From Rubrivivax sp. (lineage in GTDB: Bacteria; Pseudomonadota; Gammaproteobacteria; Burkholderiales; Burkholderiaceae_C): a stretch of DNA of 11,076 bases. The translations under genes were made by a program, and so were the position numbers. The stretch is from NCBI GenBank assembly GCA_027484885.1, contig JAIXSD010000130.1:1-11076 (forward strand), in the 5' to 3' direction. Shown here piece after piece: positions 6,579-11,076 of this stretch (the first letter of the stretch is position 1; each line of letters begins with the position of its first letter). A model generated the notes under the pieces. It saw nothing but the letters and a program-made list of their open reading frames with translations. It searched no databases and was not told the DNA's origin.

Positions 6579-7204
6579 GAGCGCGGCTCCTTGCTGATCA
6601 GCTGCGGAGCGCTGAGTTGGGCCTGCGCCTTGCCCTTGCCCGCCACTTCAAAGAAGGTGTAGGACAAGGTGATGGTCTTGACGTCCTTGGGCAGCTTGGG
6701 GTCGATCACGAAGACGACCGGCCACTGCTTGGTTTCGCCCGGCTGCAAGGTGTACTCGTTGAAGCAGAAGCACTCCAGCTTGTTGAAGTGCGCCGTTGCT
6801 TGCTTGGGTGCATAGCTGGGAATGGCCTGGGCCGCCATGACACGGTTCTGCACATTGCGGAACTCGTACATCACCGTGGTCAGCTCGCCCGGGTGAACCA
6901 CGGCGTGCGACATGGCTGGCTTGAACTCCCAGGGCCCGCGCGCGTTGGCGTCGAACTCGACGGTGATCTTGCGGCTGTAGTCGATCTGGCCGTTCTTCAC
7001 ATCCTCGGCGCGCACCGCGTGCTGCCGCTCGCTGAGCGACAGCACATTGATGCCCAGTGCAGAGCAGATGGCGTTGTAGAGCGGCACCAGCGCGTAGCCG
7101 AAACCGAACATCAAGGTCACCACCACCAGCAGCTTGCCGACCAGGTGCAGGTTGTCCCGACGCAAGGCCGACGCCAGGGTCCAGGGCTGCTTGGATTTGC
7201 TCAT
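6575..7204 (-). CDS. ctaG: Copper chaperone CtaG/Cox11 for the CuB centre
   Basis: A 209-residue Cox11-type protein that delivers copper to the CuB site of subunit I. It has a short cytoplasmic tail, one transmembrane helix (about residues 21-40, LVGKLLVVVTLMFGFGYALV) and a periplasmic beta domain. The copper-binding motif ECFCF is present (Cys145 and Cys147, followed by NEYTLQPGE), as is the third family Cys just after the helix (PLYNAICSALGIN, Cys47). The family block FNKLECFCF with upstream AIPSYAP is intact. The length is normal (about 190-210). The ATG at 7204 is preceded by only a weak GAAG, so translation may depend on ribosomes coming from the 38-aa gene 12 bp upstream. It should not be confused with the unrelated Bacillus CtaG. 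Confidence 0.97.
   Translation of the reverse strand: MSKSKQPWTLASALRRDNLHLVGKLLVVVTLMFGFGYALVPLYNAICSALGINVLSLSERQHAVRAEDVKNGQIDYSRKITVEFDANARGPWEFKPAMSHAVVHPGELTTVMYEFRNVQNRVMAAQAIPSYAPKQATAHFNKLECFCFNEYTLQPGETKQWPVVFVIDPKLPKDVKTITLSYTFFEVAGKGKAQAQLSAPQLISKEPRS
6587..6592 (-). promoter_or_regulatory. Ribosome binding site of the DUF2970 gene inside ctaG
   Basis: AAGGAG on the minus strand, 8 nt before the ATG at 6578, lies within the last codons of ctaG. Together with the ATGA stop/start overlap it indicates efficient, coupled translation of the DUF2970 gene. Confidence 0.75.
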
Positions 7205-7216
7205 CGCAAGCGTGCT

Positions 7217-7333
7217 TCAGAAACCGAGCAAGGCGATCTTGGTCACGAAGCCCAGTCCGAAGACCAGGGCCACGGTGAACAGGATCAGCGCCAGGCGCTT
7301 GTTGCTCTTGCGTTGCTCAGGCGTGGCGCTCAT
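7217..7333 (-). CDS. 38-residue membrane peptide (cytochrome oxidase small assembly protein type)
   Basis: A 38-codon reading frame fits the gap between ctaD and ctaG exactly. It has a polar basic head (MSATPEQRKSNKRL), one hydrophobic helix (about residues 14-30, ALILFTVALVFGLGFV) and a short tail ending KIALLGF. It starts 4 nt after the ctaD stop and ends 12 nt before the ctaG start. The end of ctaD carries AAGGTGATC, complementary to the 16S rRNA tail but placed rather far upstream. From memory, proteobacterial cox clusters often carry a short gene here annotated as 'cytochrome oxidase small assembly protein'. Its function is not established to my knowledge. Supporting evidence is position, tight spacing and a clean single-helix composition. 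Confidence 0.8.
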   Translation of the reverse strand: MSATPEQRKSNKRLALILFTVALVFGLGFVTKIALLGF

Positions 7334-7337
7334 GGTG

Positions 7338-8969
7338 TCAGCCGATCACCTTGGTGGCAGTGGCGTCGAGCTTGGGCGGCTCTTCGAAGGTGTGGAAGGG
7401 GGCCGGCGACGGCACTTCCCACTCCAGACCTTCGGCAGCTTCCCAGGGCTTCTGCGGAGCCTTCTCACCCTTGCCGCGCATCATCGGGATGACCACGAAC
7501 AGGAAGAAGTACACCTGCATCAGGCCGAAGACGAAGGCACCGACGGAAGCGATGGCGTTGAAGTCAGCGAATTGCAGCGGGTAGTCGGCATAACGACGGG
7601 GCATGCCGGCCAGACCCAGGAAGTGCATCGGGAAGAAGGTGACGTTGAAGCTGATCAGCGAGCCCCAGAAGTGGATCTTGCCGCGCGTCTCGGAGAACAT
7701 CACACCGGTCCACTTCGGACCCCAGTAGTACACGCCAGCGAACAGCGCATACAGCGAGCCGGCCACCAGCACATAGTGGAAGTGGGCCACGACGTAGTAG
7801 GTGTCCTGGATCTGGATGTCGATCGGCGCCATCGCGCAGATCAGACCCGTGAAGCCACCCATGGTGAACACGAAGATGAAGCCCACGGCCCACAGCATGG
7901 GCACTTCAAAGGTCATGGAACCGCGCCACATGGTGGCCAGCCAGTTGAAGATCTTCACGCCCGTGGGCACGGCGATCAACATGGTGGCGTACATGAAGAA
8001 CAGCTGGCCCGTCACCGGCATGCCGGTGGCGAACATGTGGTGAGCCCACACGATGAAGGACAGGATGGCGATCGAGGCCGTGGCGTACACCATCGAGGCG
8101 TAGCCGAACAGGCGCTTGCGGGCAAAGGCCGGCACGATCTGGCTGATGATGCCGAAAGCCGGCAAGATCATGATGTAGACCTCGGGGTGACCGAAGAACC
8201 AGAAGATGTGCTGGTACATCACCGGGTCACCGCCGCCGGCGGGGCTGAAGAAGCTGGTGCCGAAGTGACGGTCGGTCAGGGTCATGGTGATAGCGCCAGC
8301 CAGCACGGGCATGACGGCGATCAGCAGGTAGGCCGTGATCAGCCAGGTCCAGGCAAACATCGGCATCTTCATCAGCGTCATGCCAGGAGCGCGCATGTTC
8401 AAGATGGTGACGATGATGTTGATCGAACCCATGATGGACGAGGCGCCCAGGATGTGCATCGCGAAGATGCCGGCATCCATGGACGGGCCCATCTGCAGGG
8501 TCAGCGGCGCGTACAGCGTCCAGCCGGCAGCGGGTGCGCCGCCAGGCATGAAGAAGGACGCCACCAGCATGATGGCCGCAGGAATCATCAGCCAGAAGCT
8601 GAAGTTGTTCATGCGGGCGAAAGCCATGTCCGATGCACCGATCTGCAGCGGGATCATCCAGTTCGCGAAGCCCACAAAGGCCGGCATGATGGCGCCGAAC
8701 ACCATGATCAGGCCGTGCATGGTGGTGAACTGGTTGAACAGTTCCGGATTGAAGAACTGCAGACCGGGCTGGAACAACTCGGCGCGGATGCACAGCGCCA
8801 AGATGCCGCCGATCATCAGCATGGTGAACGAGAACAGCAGGTACAGGGTACCGATGTCCTTGTGGTTGGTGGCGAAGACCCAGCGACGCCAGCCCGTGGG
8901 GGCGTGGTGGTCGTCGTGGTGGTCATGGTCATGAACGTCATGACCGGGGTGGCCAAGCACTGCACTCAT
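7338..8969 (-). CDS. ctaD: Cytochrome c oxidase subunit I (A1-type heme-copper oxidase)
   Basis: A 543-residue catalytic subunit holding heme a, heme a3 and CuB; it reduces oxygen to water and pumps protons. All ligands are visible: His85 (TMHGLIMVF) and His398 for heme a, His396 for heme a3 ([12 protein letters not shown]), and His261, His310 and His311 for CuB ([15 protein letters not shown]). Tyr265 is the cross-linked Tyr. D-channel residues are Asp114 and Asn121/122 ([12 protein letters not shown]) with Glu263. K-channel residues are Lys339 and Thr336 (PTGVKIF). These define a type A1 pump. The N-terminus is strikingly His/Asp-rich: eight His in the first 22 residues. The start at 8969 has AAGGA 6 nt upstream. 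It lies between ctaC (38-bp gap) and the 38-aa gene (4-bp gap). Confidence 0.98.
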   Translation of the reverse strand: MSAVLGHPGHDVHDHDHHDDHHAPTGWRRWVFATNHKDIGTLYLLFSFTMLMIGGILALCIRAELFQPGLQFFNPELFNQFTTMHGLIMVFGAIMPAFVGFANWMIPLQIGASDMAFARMNNFSFWLMIPAAIMLVASFFMPGGAPAAGWTLYAPLTLQMGPSMDAGIFAMHILGASSIMGSINIIVTILNMRAPGMTLMKMPMFAWTWLITAYLLIAVMPVLAGAITMTLTDRHFGTSFFSPAGGGDPVMYQHIFWFFGHPEVYIMILPAFGIISQIVPAFARKRLFGYASMVYATASIAILSFIVWAHHMFATGMPVTGQLFFMYATMLIAVPTGVKIFNWLATMWRGSMTFEVPMLWAVGFIFVFTMGGFTGLICAMAPIDIQIQDTYYVVAHFHYVLVAGSLYALFAGVYYWGPKWTGVMFSETRGKIHFWGSLISFNVTFFPMHFLGLAGMPRRYADYPLQFADFNAIASVGAFVFGLMQVYFFLFVVIPMMRGKGEKAPQKPWEAAEGLEWEVPSPAPFHTFEEPPKLDATATKVIG

Positions 8970-8975
8970 CTTGTT

Positions 8976-8980
8976 TCCTT
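8976..8980 (-). promoter_or_regulatory. Ribosome binding site of ctaD
   Basis: AAGGA on the minus strand lies 6 nt before the ATG at 8969. It supports including the His-rich N-terminal tail in the protein. Confidence 0.65.
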
Positions 8981-9007
8981 TATCAACGCTTGTCGACGTT
9001 CAGCCCA

Positions 9008-10210
9008 TCACTTGCGGGCGGCCAGCACTTCGGCCGGCTGCACCACCTGACCGGTCTTGTTGGACCAGCTGTTCTTGGTGTAGGTGATCACCGCGGCGAT
9101 CTCGGTGTCGCTCAATTGTTTCCAGGCCGGCATGGCGCCATTGTTCTGGCCATTCAGCAGCACCTTGATCTGAGCCAGCTTGTCGTCGGCCAGCACCACC
9201 GGCGAACCCACCAGGGCCTTGATCGGGCCAGCACCCGAACCATCGGCCTTGTGGCAGGCAGCGCAGTTGGCGTTGTAGACCTTCTCACCGCGAGCCACCA
9301 GAGCGGCTTGCTCCCAGACCTTGCTCGGATCGTCCGCCTTGGCGGCCAGTTCCTTCTTCTTGCCATCCACCCACTTGGAGTAGTCTTCAGCCGACACCAC
9401 CTTCACGTGGATGGGCATGTAGGCGTGTTCCTTGCCGCACAGCTCGGCGCACTGGCCGTAGAAATCGCCGATCTTTTCGGCCTTGAACCAGGTGTCGCGC
9501 ACGAAACCAGGAATTGCGTCTTGCTTGACGCCGAAGGCCGGCACCATCCAGGCGTGGATGACGTCGTTGGCGGTGGTGATGATGCGCACCTTCTTGTTGA
9601 CCGGCACAACCAGGGGGTTGTCGACCTTCAGCAGGTAGTCATCGCCAGCGGGCTTGCCGGCGTCGGACATGGCGCGCTGAGCGGTGTCCAGCGTGGCCAG
9701 GAAACCGATGCCCTCGCCCTCGCCCTTGATGTAGTCATAACCCCATTTCCACTGATAACCCGTGGCCTTGATGGTCAGGTCGGCGTTGGTGGTGTCCTTC
9801 ATCGCCACCACCACCTTGGTGGCCGGCAGGGCCATCAGGATCACGATGATGAAAGGCACCACGGTCCACGCGATTTCGACCTTCACGCTTTCGTGGAAGT
9901 TGGCCGACACCGCGCCCTTGGATTTGCGATGTTTGAAGATGGAATAGAACATCACACCGAACACGGCCACAAAAATGGCCAGGCAGATGATCAGCATGAA
10001 GTTGTGCAGCCACATCTGATCGGCCGCAATGCGGGTGACCGGGGGGTGCAGGTTGAGCTGATTGACCGCAGGGCCGCCCGGCAGGTCTTGGACCGCCTGG
10101 GCTGCCAGGGCCGACTGGGCCACCAGCATTGCGCCGGCTGCTGCGGCCACTTGCGCCAGCTGCCCCACGCGGCGCGCGGCCTGATGCACTCGTGCGTTCA
10201 TCATCTTCAT
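9008..10210 (-). CDS. ctaC: Cytochrome c oxidase subunit II with C-terminal cytochrome c domain (caa3-type)
   Basis: A 400-residue subunit II that takes electrons from cytochrome c into CuA. Order: signal peptide (Ala-rich, likely cut near SALAAQA), two transmembrane helices (about residues 66-90 and 111-130), aromatic relay GYQWKWGYDY, CuA domain, then a fused class I cytochrome c domain. CuA ligands seen are His219 (VIHAWMVP), Cys254 and Cys258 (GQCAELCGKEH), His262 and Met265. The heme c site is CAACH (Cys316, Cys319, His320) with likely axial Met360 in GAMPAW. The enzyme is therefore caa3-like. I chose the ATG at 10210, preceded by AAGAG 8 nt upstream; a GTG at 10219 and ATGs at 10204 and 10201 are alternatives. 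It is the first gene of the structural operon. Confidence 0.96.
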   Translation of the reverse strand: MKMMNARVHQAARRVGQLAQVAAAAGAMLVAQSALAAQAVQDLPGGPAVNQLNLHPPVTRIAADQMWLHNFMLIICLAIFVAVFGVMFYSIFKHRKSKGAVSANFHESVKVEIAWTVVPFIIVILMALPATKVVVAMKDTTNADLTIKATGYQWKWGYDYIKGEGEGIGFLATLDTAQRAMSDAGKPAGDDYLLKVDNPLVVPVNKKVRIITTANDVIHAWMVPAFGVKQDAIPGFVRDTWFKAEKIGDFYGQCAELCGKEHAYMPIHVKVVSAEDYSKWVDGKKKELAAKADDPSKVWEQAALVARGEKVYNANCAACHKADGSGAGPIKALVGSPVVLADDKLAQIKVLLNGQNNGAMPAWKQLSDTEIAAVITYTKNSWSNKTGQVVQPAEVLAARK

Positions 10211-10339
10211 GGTCGTCACTCTTGTTTCAAATTCGTCTCTTGAGAGCCGTGGCGTGAACCCGTTTCACTGCCCGGCCGGCCCATTGATGCAACCGCTTCA
10301 GCGCTTCTTTTGAGGCTCGTCAAAGACGCTGGCATGGTC

Positions 10340-10360
10340 TGACCCTAAAGTCACGGGTCA
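10340..10360. repeat. Dyad TGACCC-N9-GGGTCA upstream of ctaC
   Basis: Perfect 6-bp inverted repeat, TGACCC at 10340-10345 and GGGTCA at 10355-10360, with a 9-bp AT-richer centre. The centre-to-centre spacing of 15 bp is compatible with a dimeric regulator site or an RNA hairpin. A further GGGTC core on the minus strand lies at 10401-10405. Confidence 0.45.
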
Positions 10361-10396
10361 TGCATTTTGGCTAAACGCGAATTTTAGCCCAGCATG
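10359..10396. repeat. Nested dyad with GGCTAAA/TTTAGCC core upstream of ctaC
   Basis: The inner arms GGCTAAA (10369-10375) and TTTAGCC (10383-10389) are a perfect 7-bp inverted repeat with a 7-nt loop. The outer arms CATGC (10359-10363) and GCATG (10392-10396) also pair, across an uneven internal loop. It shares bases 10359-10360 with the neighbouring TGACCC dyad. No T tract follows on the minus strand, so it is not an ordinary terminator for the methyltransferase gene. Confidence 0.5.
10381..10386 (-). promoter_or_regulatory. Possible -10 element for the ctaC operon
   Basis: TAAAAT on the minus strand (5 of 6 bases of TATAAT) lies inside the GGCTAAA/TTTAGCC dyad. It would imply a leader of about 165 nt before ctaC. 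No recognisable -35 sequence is found 15-19 bp upstream, so this is only a candidate. Confidence 0.25.
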
Positions 10397-10425
10397 CCGC
10401 GACCCACTGTCGCATAAAGCCTCTA

Positions 10426-11076
10426 TCAAGCCCCAGATCGACGCACCATCGCGCGCATCTGCTCCAAAGTCAGGCTGGTCTCAGGGCTTACCCGTATCTT
10501 CGGCACCGGCTTGAAGGCGTGCCCGTATACAATTTCAAGGCTCAAATGCAGTCGGCCATCGGGTCGACGCAAGGTTTCCAGGGCCTGCAAAAGCGCTTGG
10601 TGCCAGGTCTTGCCTCGGCAGCCGGCAAATCGCTCCAGCGCCACATTGCCACCCAACAATCGCAGGTCTTTGAGCAGGTCGGCGGCTTGCGCCCAGGTCA
10701 GCTGAATGCGCTCCTGGTCCATCACCGGATCGGCAAAGCCGGCACCCACCAGCAGATCGCCGATGTCGTGCATGTCCCACCAGTCCGGGCCGGCGCGGCC
10801 CCAGCCCTGGCGTTCAAACAGCTGGCGCAACTCGACAAAGCTGTCAGGGCCCAGGCATGAAAACATCAAAAAGCCATCCACCTGCAAGGCACCATGCCAG
10901 GCCGCCAAGGCCTGCGGCGGCTGGCTCTCGGCATGCAGGGCCATATTGGCCCAGACTAGGCCGACCTGATCCTGCTCAGGCGTTGATTTCAGGCCGACCA
11001 TGGCTTCCGGGCCCTGCACCTGCACCGCGGCGCCACGGCCGAGCGCGCTCTGCCACCAGGAGCGTTTGTGCAAGGC
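10426..11076 (-). CDS. BioC-like SAM-dependent methyltransferase (5' partial)
   Basis: The C-terminal 216 or so residues of a protein whose start lies beyond the right edge; the frame is open through the last base. The visible part begins after the SAM-binding glycine loop and includes the late methyltransferase motifs: LVWANMALHAESQPPQALAAW followed by QVDGFLMFSCLGPDSFVELR, which resembles the corresponding stretch of BioC (malonyl-ACP O-methyltransferase of biotin synthesis). The rest (DMHDIGDLLVGAGFADPVMD and a closing LEIVYGHAFKP) is also BioC-like. Since the SAM motif is absent here, the family call rests on the second half only, and a generic class I methyltransferase remains possible. 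It is transcribed toward ctaC with no clear terminator between them; a functional link to the oxidase is not expected. Confidence 0.75.
   Translation of the reverse strand, partial: ALHKRSWWQSALGRGAAVQVQGPEAMVGLKSTPEQDQVGLVWANMALHAESQPPQALAAWHGALQVDGFLMFSCLGPDSFVELRQLFERQGWGRAGPDWWDMHDIGDLLVGAGFADPVMDQERIQLTWAQAADLLKDLRLLGGNVALERFAGCRGKTWHQALLQALETLRRPDGRLHLSLEIVYGHAFKPVPKIRVSPETSLTLEQMRAMVRRSGA

Larger units (their letters stand above)
10211..10425 (-). promoter_or_regulatory. Gene-free ctaC leader/promoter region
   Basis: These 215 bp separate the methyltransferase stop from the ctaC start and must hold the main promoter of the structural operon unless it is read through from upstream. They contain two adjacent dyads (10340-10360 and 10359-10396), a weak -10 candidate, a GGCCGGCC palindrome (10274-10281) and a short dyad GTGAA-N5-TTCAC (10254-10268). 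No good -35/-10 pair was found by eye, and there is no U-rich terminator for the methyltransferase gene. Confidence 0.55.

Noticed and set aside
7134..9050. Very long plus-strand open frame opposite ctaD and ctaG
   Set aside because: It is antisense to genes with complete catalytic motifs. Its His/Gly/Gln-rich composition without domains is the usual by-product of GC-rich codon use on the other strand.
10274..10281. GGCCGGCC palindrome in the ctaC leader
   Set aside because: An 8-bp GC palindrome is expected by chance in such GC-rich DNA, and nothing nearby gives it a role.
10359..10396. Dyad read as a Rho-independent terminator of the methyltransferase gene
   Set aside because: No T run follows the stem on the minus strand and the stem is AT-rich, so it does not fit an intrinsic terminator.
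1..11076. Mobile elements, CRISPR arrays, toxin-antitoxin or phage-defence genes
   Set aside because: No transposase, integrase, direct-repeat array or defence-type domain appears on either strand. The content is a conserved housekeeping oxidase locus.

Overview
The window is a GC-rich chromosomal segment that looks like a betaproteobacterium of the order Burkholderiales (Rubrivivax/Roseateles-like group). This is inferred from protein style, base composition and the gene order rpoH | sco-ctaB-ctaA-(SCO-like)-surf1 | DUF2909 | coxIII-DUF2970-ctaG-(38-aa ORF)-ctaD-ctaC | methyltransferase. It is essentially one complete locus for building an aa3/caa3-type cytochrome c oxidase, with the ends of two unrelated genes at the edges. 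Every gene is on the minus strand except rpoH (plus, left edge) and the small DUF2909 gene (plus, in the middle).

Layout from left to right. Positions 1-555 hold the 3' two-thirds of rpoH (sigma-32), which meets the oxidase cluster tail to tail at a shared two-way terminator (575-605). Positions 637-5004 (minus) form an assembly-factor operon, transcribed in the order SURF1, a SCO-like CX3C membrane protein, heme A synthase (CtaA/COX15), heme O synthase (CtaB/CyoE) and SCO1/SenC. A 72-aa twin-transmembrane gene of the DUF2909 type (5038-5256, plus) is divergent from SURF1, with only 33 bp between starts, and convergent with coxIII across a strong two-way terminator (5293-5323). Positions 5393-10210 (minus) form the structural operon, transcribed in the order CtaC (subunit II with a fused cytochrome c domain), CtaD (subunit I), a 38-aa membrane peptide, CtaG/Cox11, DUF2970 and CoxIII (subunit III). 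A 215-bp gene-free leader (10211-10425) with several dyads lies upstream of ctaC, and a partial BioC-like methyltransferase gene fills the right edge.

The genes make one pathway. CtaB farnesylates heme B to heme O and CtaA oxidises heme O to heme A. SURF1 helps place heme A in CtaD, CtaG delivers copper to CuB in CtaD, and SCO matures CuA in CtaC. CtaC, CtaD and CoxIII form the enzyme core. All core catalytic and metal-binding residues I looked for are present, so the locus appears intact and functional.

I see no mobile elements, CRISPR arrays, tRNA or rRNA genes. The locus is mostly conserved and well understood. The least explained parts are the small or uncharacterised membrane proteins (SCO-like protein, DUF2909, DUF2970, 38-aa peptide) and the structured ctaC leader.
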